Source: Acetatifactor sp. | GTDB taxonomy: Bacteria; Bacillota; Clostridia; Lachnospirales; Lachnospiraceae | Direction of reading: 5' to 3' | Length of the DNA: 41,600 nucleotides | Assembly (NCBI GenBank): GCA_029055435.1 | Contig: JAIDDH010000154.1 | Span: 1 to 41,600, forward strand | Notes under the pieces: model-generated | Databases searched by the model: none | What the model was told of the DNA's origin: nothing | The model's input: only the letters and a program-made list of their open reading frames with translations | Translations under genes and position numbers: made by a program | Part shown: in pieces, positions 7,898-16,047 of the stretch | Layout of the letters: each line of letters starts with the position of its first letter | How positions within the stretch are numbered: position 1 is the first letter of the stretch

Positions 7898-9283
7898 TTA
7901 TTGGCGCCAATCCGGCGTGACAATTACTTTCATTTCTCTGTATTCGCCCTGGGCGGCCCGCATCACGGTCAGATCCACGGCCTCCCCGCCCTTCGCCTGC
8001 ATCAGAGCAGTAATATAATCGTTATAATTGCGGATGCTGCGCTCGCCAAAGGAGGTGAGCACATCTCCCTGCTGAATACCGGCGTTCATGGCGGGCGAAT
8101 TCATCTCCACATCCCGCACAAAAGCGCCGTAAGGCACACCCAGTTCCTCATAGGCCTCGTCGCTCACATCGATACCGCTGATGCCCAGATATGCAATTCT
8201 TTCCCCGTTAGACATTTTCTCAATACTCTTTTTCAACTCCGAGATACCGTAAGCCGTCACCATATTCTTCATATCGGAGCTGACGCTCTCGTTGGTGATC
8301 ACACCGATCACCTGCCCCTGCAGATTAAAGAGCACGCCTCCGGCTTTCTGGCTTCCATAGATATCCGTCTGCAAAAGCTTATAATTAGCGTCCGCCTGAT
8401 AATTCTGGCTTCCGGTGGCGGTAATTATGCCATATCCCACCGAACCGCTGCTGCCCATGGGACTGCCCAGCGCAATTACCGGTGTACCGATAATATTTTT
8501 ACTGTTGGAGGAACCCAGCGTAGCAATCTCCAGACCGCCCGTTTCCTTTACCTCCGCCGGCACATCTGCCAAATCCACAGACAAAATAGCCAGACCGGTG
8601 GCTGGATCGTGAGACTTCAGGGACACGGGAATCTGATGCAGGGAACCCTTACTTTTTGTGGCGTCCAGAAAAGAAGATGTCAGAGTCAGACTTTCCGCTG
8701 TCTGCAGGGGAGTATAATCCACCAGCACCAAAAGCTCCTTGCCGTTATTCGCGATAATCACACCGGAGGACTGTTTTTTGCTTTCCTCCACATTGTTAAA
8801 CCAGTCAATATTGGAGCTCACGCCCGTCACCGTCACCATAGAGTGATTGAGCTCAGCCACATAGACGGACAGGGCGCTGTAAATCTGTTGGTAATTCTCC
8901 CTATTGAGAACCAGCCCCGAGAGAATCTCCCTGATTTGGTCCTGCTCCAGAGAGACATTTCCCCCTTCGTTATTTTCCTCACTCTCCTGAGTAAGATTCT
9001 CCGACAGCATATCCTCTGGTGCCATTTCCTCCTGATCCTCGGGAAATACCACCGGCGCCGGTCCTTCCTCAGGATGAATCCGGTTGCTGATTACCGGCTC
9101 CAGAATCAAAAAAGTCACGCAGGCAATGGAGCCAAATATCACCGCCATGGCCGCAGTCATCAGCGTCCGGCGGAAAAGCTTCCCCCTGTTTATCGGACGT
9201 TCCTTGATTTTCTCTATCAAAAAATCGCTTTGCTCGCCAAACCCGTTGAGATTTTCCTGCTGCTTTCTGTCATTTTCCGGCAT
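7898..9283 (-). CDS. HtrA/DegP-like membrane protein with PDZ domain, apparently catalytically dead
   Basis: A 461-residue protein with the HtrA architecture: a cytoplasmic tail, one membrane segment (about 40-64), an acidic linker (75-110), a trypsin-like S1C domain (about 145-350) and a PDZ domain (about 365-455, YLGISGIDVS to DVLTSFGERSI). The fold signature is clear in SSGVIIANNG and in VIALGSPMGSSGSV. However, the catalytic histidine region reads LVLVDY instead of TNNHV. The serine loop reads GSQKAGGVLFN instead of GNSGGPL, placing alanine 315 where serine belongs. Only the aspartate (D226 in DPATGLAIL) remains. It is probably a non-proteolytic sensor, scaffold or chaperone at the cell surface. 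The ATG lies behind GGGAGG inside the end of the glycosyltransferase gene, with a 14-nt overlap. Confidence 0.82.
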   Translation of the reverse strand: MPENDRKQQENLNGFGEQSDFLIEKIKERPINRGKLFRRTLMTAAMAVIFGSIACVTFLILEPVISNRIHPEEGPAPVVFPEDQEEMAPEDMLSENLTQESEENNEGGNVSLEQDQIREILSGLVLNRENYQQIYSALSVYVAELNHSMVTVTGVSSNIDWFNNVEESKKQSSGVIIANNGKELLVLVDYTPLQTAESLTLTSSFLDATKSKGSLHQIPVSLKSHDPATGLAILSVDLADVPAEVKETGGLEIATLGSSNSKNIIGTPVIALGSPMGSSGSVGYGIITATGSQNYQADANYKLLQTDIYGSQKAGGVLFNLQGQVIGVITNESVSSDMKNMVTAYGISELKKSIEKMSNGERIAYLGISGIDVSDEAYEELGVPYGAFVRDVEMNSPAMNAGIQQGDVLTSFGERSIRNYNDYITALMQAKGGEAVDLTVMRAAQGEYREMKVIVTPDWRQ

Positions 9284-10796
9284 GCACGCGCCTCCCTTTC
9301 TCTCTGTCCACGCGGCTGTCTCTCAGCCGGGATATGGTCATTATAACACAATCCCCCAGGCTTTCCAATCCGCAGACTGCCGTGATAGTCATCCAGGGAA
9401 TATGATTATAGAGCTGTTTATTCTGAGCCTCCCACAGCATCAGGAACAAAAACAGACCAAACACCGTGAGATAGCTCATAAAGACAAACTCGTTTTCCTC
9501 TTTTTTAAATGTCCTGAAAAGCGTTCCCGCCAGCGTTGAAAACAAAATGGCGTAGAAAAATCCCGTGGAGAGGCAGCAGTATTGCCAATAATAATCACCC
9601 TCCCAATATACAAAATGCCACAGCAGGCTTTCCTCATAGGGATACATATGGGAAGTGGGACTGATACTCCCCTCCCCAAAAATCACTGAGGTCTTGTCCA
9701 CAAGATGTTTCCGGTCAAACAGATTCGTCCAGTTCTCCCGAATCATCCTGCGGCAGAACTCTCTTCTCTTATCCACATTCTTACTGTAATTGCACTCTTT
9801 GATCAGATAGGCATTGTCCGCATAGGTTCCATTTCCCATAAGTCCCATTGCAATCCAGTATTCCGTGGGAGTTTCCAGCCGATATTCGTCTGCCTTGGAG
9901 GGATAATGGTCAGAGACTTCCAAAAGTAATCCCATGGAGAGCACCGTCAAAAGACCAAGGGTCAGCATCTCCCGCCAGAGTTGTCTCCCTCTCTTTCCGG
10001 CCATAAGCATCGCTATAACCAGAGCTATCACGCCTACCGCGGCGGTGGCTTTGGCCGCGATGCCGATGCCCCAGACAACGCCTGCTGCCGCCAGCACAAA
10101 CCACTTTTTCTTTCCCCGCAGACCGCATCCAAATAAAAACAACGCCATGGCAATGATACTACTGCCAAAACTGAATTGATCGGAATAAAAAGAACCTGTG
10201 GAGGCCCAGACCGGAGTCCAGAGCGTGAACACAAATACGGCAAACCACTGCACACAAATCCGCTTGTTGCCGATTTTTCCGGCCAGATAGAAAATGCTGA
10301 GCATCACCGCCGTCATCTGCAGCACATTCAGCGCCAGCACAAAATAGTAAGGGTCTGAGAACCCTAACAGCACACCGATTCTCATACAAAAGACAAGAAT
10401 GGACAAAATCCCCAGATTGTTGGTCCACATACTGAAATAATTCCAGTCCTCCACAGCTTGTCCCGTGGCGAGATTATATGCCGTGTGATAGACATTGCCA
10501 TAATCCGTTATGGGATAACTGCGCAGAATCAGGCTCACAATATAAAGGGCAATTCCATAAAAAATCAGATACAAAATCAGGCCTGTCCGGGAAAGCTTTT
10601 CCACATTCAGACCCTTTTTTACCAGATACCGCTCCATCAAGGAGAGCAGCGCTTTCATACCACACAAAATCAGTACCCAGACAAGCGTATAAAGAAATAG
10701 TTTCCCGGGAATCAGATTATTCTGCGGATGAGAGATCACAACGGCCAGTATGGCAATCAGACAGACCGAAAAGCCGCCGTAAAAAACTCGCCTCAT
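9270..10796 (-). CDS. Multi-pass membrane protein, GT-C glycosyltransferase-like
   Basis: A 508-residue integral membrane protein with roughly ten to twelve hydrophobic segments. One loop resembles GT-C glycosyltransferases of the dolichyl/undecaprenyl-phosphate sugar type. After the first membrane helices there is a short acidic motif (SYPITDYGNVYHTAYNLATG) in the place where these enzymes carry their catalytic aspartate. Long membrane blocks and a C-terminal soluble stretch follow. ATG 10796 is chosen because GGAAGGAG precedes it; the in-frame TTG 15 nt upstream lies before that site. A role in transferring a sugar to a cell-surface polymer or protein is an inference. It heads the run down to rlmD and overlaps the HtrA-like gene, so the two are probably co-expressed. 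Confidence 0.65.
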   Translation of the reverse strand: MRRVFYGGFSVCLIAILAVVISHPQNNLIPGKLFLYTLVWVLILCGMKALLSLMERYLVKKGLNVEKLSRTGLILYLIFYGIALYIVSLILRSYPITDYGNVYHTAYNLATGQAVEDWNYFSMWTNNLGILSILVFCMRIGVLLGFSDPYYFVLALNVLQMTAVMLSIFYLAGKIGNKRICVQWFAVFVFTLWTPVWASTGSFYSDQFSFGSSIIAMALFLFGCGLRGKKKWFVLAAAGVVWGIGIAAKATAAVGVIALVIAMLMAGKRGRQLWREMLTLGLLTVLSMGLLLEVSDHYPSKADEYRLETPTEYWIAMGLMGNGTYADNAYLIKECNYSKNVDKRREFCRRMIRENWTNLFDRKHLVDKTSVIFGEGSISPTSHMYPYEESLLWHFVYWEGDYYWQYCCLSTGFFYAILFSTLAGTLFRTFKKEENEFVFMSYLTVFGLFLFLMLWEAQNKQLYNHIPWMTITAVCGLESLGDCVIMTISRLRDSRVDREKGRRVHAGK

Positions 10797-10832
10797 GCTT
10801 GCTCCTTCCAATCTTCAGACAATTATGTTTTC

Positions 10833-10841
10833 ATTATAGCA
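10833..10841 (-). promoter_or_regulatory. Extended -10 promoter for the 10796-4641 operon
   Basis: On the minus strand the sequence reads TGCTATAAT, an extended -10 element, about 37 nt upstream of the membrane glycosyltransferase ATG. No good -35 box is present at 17 nt, which is acceptable for extended -10 promoters. It would drive the five-gene run down to rlmD. Confidence 0.5.
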
Positions 10842-10954
10842 TGTGAACTTTACAAATTCTATACTGTTTCTTACTTGAGTTTCCAAGATTTACCGCCCCA
10901 TTTATTATTGTTCATTCATAATATAAGCCATTAGTATTTCAGGATAACTGTTTA

Positions 10955-10983
10955 TTGACATAATATACTATATATTGTATGGT
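10955..10983 (+). promoter_or_regulatory. Promoter for the CBM2 subtilase
   Basis: TTGACA at 10955-10960 and TATGGT at 10978-10983 are separated by 17 nt in an AT-rich stretch, about 50 nt upstream of the subtilase ATG. The perfect -35 box and ideal spacing fit a primary sigma-A promoter. Confidence 0.55.
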
Positions 10984-11031
10984 TATATTGGGTAGATTTG
11001 TTAATTTTTTATTTTGCAAGGGAGAAAACGA

Positions 11032-14000
11032 ATGAAAAAGTTACAAAATAGGATGCTGGCAGCTATACTGGCGGCAACAATTACTTTCACTTCAACGGGC
11101 ATGAAAGTGTTCGCTGAAGAAGGTGACACACTGAAGACAGAGGAAACAATAGTCACAGAAGAAACTGTTTCCGCAGGGGATTTCGAGACGCTAGAAACAA
11201 AGGAAACATTGACAGAAGAGGAAGCTTTCTCAGAGGGAAACAGCGCTGTTTATGAAGGGGACACCTTCAGAGTAACTTTCTATCTTGTGGGAAAGTGGGA
11301 CGGCGGTTATAATGCAAACATAAGTATAGAAAATACCGGCGAAATTGCAATAGAAAACTGGTATCTTGGGTTTGATTCCAAGAATGATATATCTAATATT
11401 TGGAATGCGGAAGTTTATAGCTGTGAGAACGAAAAATATATTATTAAAAATGCTGGCTGGAATAAGCAGATTGCCGTAAACAGCAGTGTTGAATTTGGTA
11501 TCAGCGGGCAGCAGAAATTTGAAGGATTCCCCAAAGAGTACCGGCTGATAGGGGAATCAACAAATGTCAAAACAGAGGATTATTCTGTGGAATATTATGT
11601 GGATAGTGACTGGGGAAACGGATTTACCGGCACAATCTTGATTACCAATAACACAGATGAAACCATGGAAGACTGGGTGCTGGAATTTGATTTTGACAAT
11701 GACATTTCAAGTATATGGAATGGTGAAATAATTTCTCATGAGGGAGAGCATTATGTGATCCGCAATGCAGGATATAATCGGGATATTGGTGCTCAGGAGA
11801 GCGTGTCCATTGGTTTTACCGTAGACGATGGATGTGCTGAAAATCTTTTCTCCAATAGTTTGCTTTATAAATATTCAAGCAAATCGGAGGTGGAGGAAGG
11901 TGATAAAGAACCGCTTGAGGATATAGGCGAGGCATATTATAAGGAACCCTCCAAAGAGGATGTGATTGTAAATGAAGAAACCGGCATCATGTATGTCAAA
12001 AATCAGGTGCTTGTGAGCGCATATCCAGGTCTTCCAAAATCAATTATTGAAGAGATCGTGTCTGAAATTGATGCGGATATCGTCGGATATATTGAACTGA
12101 CAAACGATTACCAGCTAGAATTTAGAGAGAATAAAAGTGCTGATGAGCTCGATACCATGATAGACTATATCAGAAGCTTTTCCTTTATAAGTTATGCGTC
12201 CCTCAATATAGCGGAAGAACGTAAGTCTGAAATGACCACCACAAATGATAAACTATATGATGATGGAAAAGAGTACAAAAGAAATAAAGCGGGGGAATCG
12301 ACACTTGATTCTGGTACAGATAGCTGGAACGAAGATGTTCCGGATGGCGACAATTGGGGACTGGAAGCCTTACATGTCTTAACGGCATGGGATAATAAAG
12401 CTGATTTTCAACCGGTGAAGGTAGGCATTTATGACCGTGCATTTTCAAAGCATGAATATCTTAGTTTTGAACATTTATTTAATAATTCGTCCGTATCTGA
12501 TGACGGTCATGGAACGCATGTCGCCGGTATTCTGGCCGCCCGGCATAATAATGGTATCGGTGTCTCCGGTGTTGCTACTAACGTAAAGTTATATGCGTAT
12601 TCACAGAGTGGTTCCGAATATGGAAGCAGTATGGGCGATAAACATGCTTATGCAACCTTGATTGGAAATCATGTAAAAGTTATCAATGTGAGTGCCGGTG
12701 GGGATATGGACGAACAGTTTGCAGCCTCCCGAGGCAATACAAAAGCAATAAACAGTATTCAATCACGTGCCGATATTCTTGAAGAATACTTGAAAAAACT
12801 GGTAATGGCCGGATATGATTTTCTGATTGTGACTTCTGCAGGCAACACAGAGGATAAGGAATTTGTTGAAGATTCAATGTCAAGATATGGATATCGCAGG
12901 TATGACTCCAACAAAGATAATGCTGATGACATTCTTTCGGGTAAAGTACTGGCTCTATATGATTGCCCATTGACTGCAATAAAAGACCCATGTATAAAAA
13001 ATAGAATTATTGTTGTCGGCGCAGTAGGTCACTCCATAACAGATGGAACGGTTACATACAATTATGCTTCATTCAGCAATGTAGGAAATAGAGTGGATGT
13101 CTGTGCGCCGGGAGTTGACATTTTGAGTACCGTACCAACCAACATCGATCCATCCGGATATCAGCTGAGAAGTGGAACATCCATGGCTTGTCCATATATA
13201 TCAGGCATTGCAGCTCTTATGTATCAGATCAATCCGGCTATGAAGGCAACAACAGTGAGACACTATCTCTGCACAAGTGGAAGTATAACGGTAAAAGATG
13301 TTCATAAAAATACTTATAGTATGCCGGATGCTTCTGTCTGCTGTACCAGAGCAAAGAATGCCGGTAAAGAGGAAAACAATGATCTGTTTCTGCCAAGTGG
13401 AATTTTGACCGGTAATGTATATTCTGTAAATCATAGTCTCGTGCCAAAAGTTGATATTGCCGCTATGCGGAAAAGTACTGGTGAGTCTAATCTGGATGAT
13501 TACTGTTTTCGGTTTAGCACAGACGAACAGGATGATTTTGTGGTTAGTTTGCCGCAAGGAACGTATGATTTAATAGTATATGGAAACCCGTACCTGCCTT
13601 ATTGCATGAAAGATGTGGTAATAAACCCTGATGAAACAAAATATATAGAAATCGGTTTAATATATGATGGCCAATATGATTTAAGTCAGGAAACCAAAGC
13701 ATATGGAACCGTAATAGACGCACTAAACGGTGATACCATAGAAAACGCTACGGTCAGATTAAGGACAGGATGGGATAATACAAGTGGTTCATATGTCATA
13801 GGCAAAACCGGAACCGAGTGCAGTGCAAAAACTGATTCATCAGGAAAATTTGCTATATCTGCATCTCGGGGCCAATATACGGCAGAAATAACGAAAGCTG
13901 GCTATATTACGGGATATTTTAACGTCATTGCCTTGGGAAATGAAGCTGTATCTGAGACAACCATGGTTCTGACTCCTGAACTGCCAGAGGATGAATATAG

Positions 14001-14439
14001 AATTGTTCTGACATGGGGCAAGACACCAAGAGATTTGGATTCTCATTTGACATATTATGTAGATAATGCGAAAAAATTTCAAGTATATTATGCAAACCGA
14101 TCTGGAACATATGCCGGAGAAAAAGTAGCTGTTTTGGATCTGGATGATGGCAACGGTTATGGACCGGAAACTGTGACCCTGACATTAAAAGCAGATACTT
14201 TGGAAAAGGGAGTATTTAAGTATTCTGTCCATAATTACTCCGGAAAAGATGACACTGCCTCAAAAGACTTATCTTTATCGGGTGCAGTGGTGCGTGTATA
14301 TACCGGAAATAAAATGCCAGAGACATTTTATATTCCTAAAAATAATACCGGTACCGTATGGCATGTGTTTGATATAGATAAAAATGGGATAATACCGGTT
14401 AATGAATTTTATAGCTCTCACCCAAAAGCGATTCGGTAA
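11032..14439 (+). CDS. Secreted subtilisin-like serine protease with tandem CBM2-like domains
   Basis: A 1135-residue exported protein. A signal peptide (about residues 1-29, ending KVFAEE) is followed by an acidic Thr/Glu-rich linker. Two repeats of about 85 residues (about 77-160 and 182-266) resemble family 2 carbohydrate-binding modules, with the pattern N-W-x-L-x-F, then I-W-N, then a NAGWN or NAGYN turn. The S8 peptidase domain carries D468 (VGIYDRAF), H493 (DDGHGTHVAGI), the oxyanion N605 (SAGN) and S717 (SGTSMACP), so the triad is complete. C-terminal to it are a carboxypeptidase-regulatory-like beta domain (about 890-975) and a DUF2135-like domain (LTWGKTPRDLDSHL). ATG 11032 follows AAGGGAG. 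No sortase signal is seen, so it may be released or held through its binding domains. The substrate is unknown. It faces the replication fork and is more AT-rich than its left neighbours. Confidence 0.88.
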   Translation: MKKLQNRMLAAILAATITFTSTGMKVFAEEGDTLKTEETIVTEETVSAGDFETLETKETLTEEEAFSEGNSAVYEGDTFRVTFYLVGKWDGGYNANISIENTGEIAIENWYLGFDSKNDISNIWNAEVYSCENEKYIIKNAGWNKQIAVNSSVEFGISGQQKFEGFPKEYRLIGESTNVKTEDYSVEYYVDSDWGNGFTGTILITNNTDETMEDWVLEFDFDNDISSIWNGEIISHEGEHYVIRNAGYNRDIGAQESVSIGFTVDDGCAENLFSNSLLYKYSSKSEVEEGDKEPLEDIGEAYYKEPSKEDVIVNEETGIMYVKNQVLVSAYPGLPKSIIEEIVSEIDADIVGYIELTNDYQLEFRENKSADELDTMIDYIRSFSFISYASLNIAEERKSEMTTTNDKLYDDGKEYKRNKAGESTLDSGTDSWNEDVPDGDNWGLEALHVLTAWDNKADFQPVKVGIYDRAFSKHEYLSFEHLFNNSSVSDDGHGTHVAGILAARHNNGIGVSGVATNVKLYAYSQSGSEYGSSMGDKHAYATLIGNHVKVINVSAGGDMDEQFAASRGNTKAINSIQSRADILEEYLKKLVMAGYDFLIVTSAGNTEDKEFVEDSMSRYGYRRYDSNKDNADDILSGKVLALYDCPLTAIKDPCIKNRIIVVGAVGHSITDGTVTYNYASFSNVGNRVDVCAPGVDILSTVPTNIDPSGYQLRSGTSMACPYISGIAALMYQINPAMKATTVRHYLCTSGSITVKDVHKNTYSMPDASVCCTRAKNAGKEENNDLFLPSGILTGNVYSVNHSLVPKVDIAAMRKSTGESNLDDYCFRFSTDEQDDFVVSLPQGTYDLIVYGNPYLPYCMKDVVINPDETKYIEIGLIYDGQYDLSQETKAYGTVIDALNGDTIENATVRLRTGWDNTSGSYVIGKTGTECSAKTDSSGKFAISASRGQYTAEITKAGYITGYFNVIALGNEAVSETTMVLTPELPEDEYRIVLTWGKTPRDLDSHLTYYVDNAKKFQVYYANRSGTYAGEKVAVLDLDDGNGYGPETVTLTLKADTLEKGVFKYSVHNYSGKDDTASKDLSLSGAVVRVYTGNKMPETFYIPKNNTGTVWHVFDIDKNGIIPVNEFYSSHPKAIR

Positions 14440-14464
14440 TTCTTACGCAAAAGAGGTTTTGTAG

Positions 14465-15139
14465 ATGAAAAGTAAACGAAAAATCATTCCTATATTGTTA
14501 GTATTAGTGTTGTTTTGCTGTTCCTGTGGCATGGAGAATATCGCCGGTGAAGCTGTCAAATCGGAACAAATTGTTGAGGAATTGACGGTAGAAGATTCAA
14601 CTATAGAAAACTCGGCTACTGAAGAATCGGAAGAAATGCCGGCGATTGTATTTTTTCTAAATGTTGAATTATATTGGTATAAGAGGGATGAAGATACCAA
14701 TAAGCCGCTATTTCTAATTTCCTTTTTTGATAATCAGGGGAATCTGTACTCTTCGAGGGATTCATATTTTAATGAAATGACTTATAAGGAGATATATGAT
14801 GAGTTCGCTGGGGGGAAATTAAACGATTATCTTACTTTAGTTACAACCTGCGAGTTGGATGAATTACGCGAAAACTATGAATTGCTTAAAAGTGTCGCAG
14901 AAAATGAAGAGTTGAGGCTTGTTCCGGATAGATATATCGCTCCCGATGGTCATCCTGACGTTGAGGGGGATGCCAACTATTGGTGGTCAGCGTTTTACTA
15001 TAATGAAGATGGGAATCTAACATGGATTGAATTCAGAACCCAATCAAACTATCCTTACGGTATAACATACAGGGCCGACGACGAAAGGACGGACCAGATT
15101 TATGAGTGGCTCGTGTCAGTATCGGAGACATGGAAGTAA
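14465..15139 (+). CDS. Lipoprotein of unknown function, first tandem copy
   Basis: A 224-residue predicted lipoprotein. The N-terminus is positively charged (MKSKRKI), then hydrophobic, and ends in a cysteine-rich lipobox (FCCSCG), with C21 the likely lipidated residue. A Glu/Thr/Ser-rich linker (about 25-58) is followed by a globular domain with no family I recognise. It is 25 nt downstream of the subtilase, so co-transcription is likely. It is a near copy of the next gene. The first 62 residues are almost identical, residues about 63-116 differ strongly, and from residue 117 to the end the two are identical. It may act with or against the neighbouring protease (partner, inhibitor or immunity protein), but that is a guess from position. 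Confidence 0.75.
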   Translation: MKSKRKIIPILLVLVLFCCSCGMENIAGEAVKSEQIVEELTVEDSTIENSATEESEEMPAIVFFLNVELYWYKRDEDTNKPLFLISFFDNQGNLYSSRDSYFNEMTYKEIYDEFAGGKLNDYLTLVTTCELDELRENYELLKSVAENEELRLVPDRYIAPDGHPDVEGDANYWWSAFYYNEDGNLTWIEFRTQSNYPYGITYRADDERTDQIYEWLVSVSETWK

Positions 15140-15141
15140 TT
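14812..15141 (+). repeat. Direct repeat, copy 1 (identical 330-bp block)
   Basis: This block is identical by eye to 15546-15875, at an offset of 734 bp. It covers the last 109 codons of the first lipoprotein and ends two bases past its stop. The identity includes silent sites, so the two copies were made alike recently by duplication or gene conversion. Confidence 0.85.
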
Positions 15142-15198
15142 GAGGCAGGATTCCGACAAAGTTGATTTATAGTTCTAGTATACAAGGAGATTCGGTAG

Positions 15199-15873
15199 AT
15201 GAAGGGAAAGCGAAAAATCATTTCTATATTGTTAGTATTAGTGCTGTTTTTCTGTTCCTGTGGCATGGAGAATATCGCCGGTGAAACTGTCGAATCGGAA
15301 CAAATTGTTGAAGAATCGACGGTAGAAGATTCAACTATAGAAAACTCGGCTACTGAAGAATCGGAAGAAATGCCGGCGATTGTATTTATGTTAAGAGTTG
15401 ATCTCTATGAGTGGAATCGGGATAAAGACATCAATAAGCCCATGTCTTTAATTTCCTTTTTTGACAATCAGGGAAATCTGTATTTTATGAAGGATTCATA
15501 TGCTAATGGATTAATTTATAAGGATATATATAACGAGTTCGCTGAGGGGAAATTAAACGATTATCTTACTTTAGTTACAACCTGCGAGTTGGATGAATTA
15601 CGCGAAAACTATGAATTGCTTAAAAGTGTCGCAGAAAATGAAGAGTTGAGGCTTGTTCCGGATAGATATATCGCTCCCGATGGTCATCCTGACGTTGAGG
15701 GGGATGCCAACTATTGGTGGTCAGCGTTTTACTATAATGAAGATGGGAATCTAACATGGATTGAATTCAGAACCCAATCAAACTATCCTTACGGTATAAC
15801 ATACAGGGCCGACGACGAAAGGACGGACCAGATTTATGAGTGGCTCGTGTCAGTATCGGAGACATGGAAGTAA
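15199..15873 (+). CDS. Lipoprotein of unknown function, second tandem copy
   Basis: A 224-residue paralogue of the preceding lipoprotein, with the same signal and lipobox layout (FFCSCG, C21). It has an AAGGAG ribosome site and lies 59 nt after the first copy's stop. The differences are concentrated in residues about 64-116. For example, the first copy reads VELYWYKRDEDTNKP and this one VDLYEWNRDKDINKP. The C-terminal 108 residues are identical. The pattern looks like a diversified surface or ligand patch framed by homogenised ends. The function is unknown. A strong hairpin terminator follows, so this is the last gene of the subtilase unit. Confidence 0.75.
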   Translation: MKGKRKIISILLVLVLFFCSCGMENIAGETVESEQIVEESTVEDSTIENSATEESEEMPAIVFMLRVDLYEWNRDKDINKPMSLISFFDNQGNLYFMKDSYANGLIYKDIYNEFAEGKLNDYLTLVTTCELDELRENYELLKSVAENEELRLVPDRYIAPDGHPDVEGDANYWWSAFYYNEDGNLTWIEFRTQSNYPYGITYRADDERTDQIYEWLVSVSETWK

Positions 15874-15875
15874 TT
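15546..15875 (+). repeat. Direct repeat, copy 2 (identical 330-bp block)
   Basis: Second copy of the block at 14812-15141, covering the C-terminal half of the second lipoprotein. The match begins within the codon before GKLNDYL and stops two bases after the stop codon. Confidence 0.85.
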
Positions 15876-15883
15876 AGAACAGT

Positions 15884-15935
15884 GAGCTGTTGCAAAAGTA
15901 GATAAATAATCTACAGGAGCAACAGCTCTATTTTT
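15884..15935 (+). terminator. Rho-independent terminator of the subtilase/lipoprotein unit
   Basis: A two-stage hairpin. The outer 10-bp stem is GAGCTGTTGC with GCAACAGCTC (15884-15893 and 15919-15928). An inner 6-bp stem is GTAGAT with ATCTAC. The sequence TATTTTT follows. It begins 11 nt after the second lipoprotein stop. Confidence 0.85.
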
Positions 15936-15972
15936 AACCAAAATGAAAAGTTTGCGGAAACTCAAGTGTTTC

Positions 15973-16001
15973 TTGCGGTTACCCGCCTTTTCATATATAA
16001 T
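15973..16001 (+). promoter_or_regulatory. Promoter for mutS2
   Basis: TTGCGG (15973-15978) and a perfect TATAAT (15996-16001) are 17 nt apart and 46 nt upstream of the mutS2 ATG. The terminator just before it separates this unit from the lipoproteins. Confidence 0.7.
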
Positions 16002-16047
16002 GATATGAGATTCTTGATTGGTTATACAAGAACACGGAGAACAGCTA

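Noticed and set aside
7901..9346. Long plus-strand frame of 481 codons opposite the HtrA-like gene
   Set aside because: It is an antisense shadow of a coherent minus-strand gene with conserved domains, has no ribosome site, and its His/Arg-rich translation matches no family.
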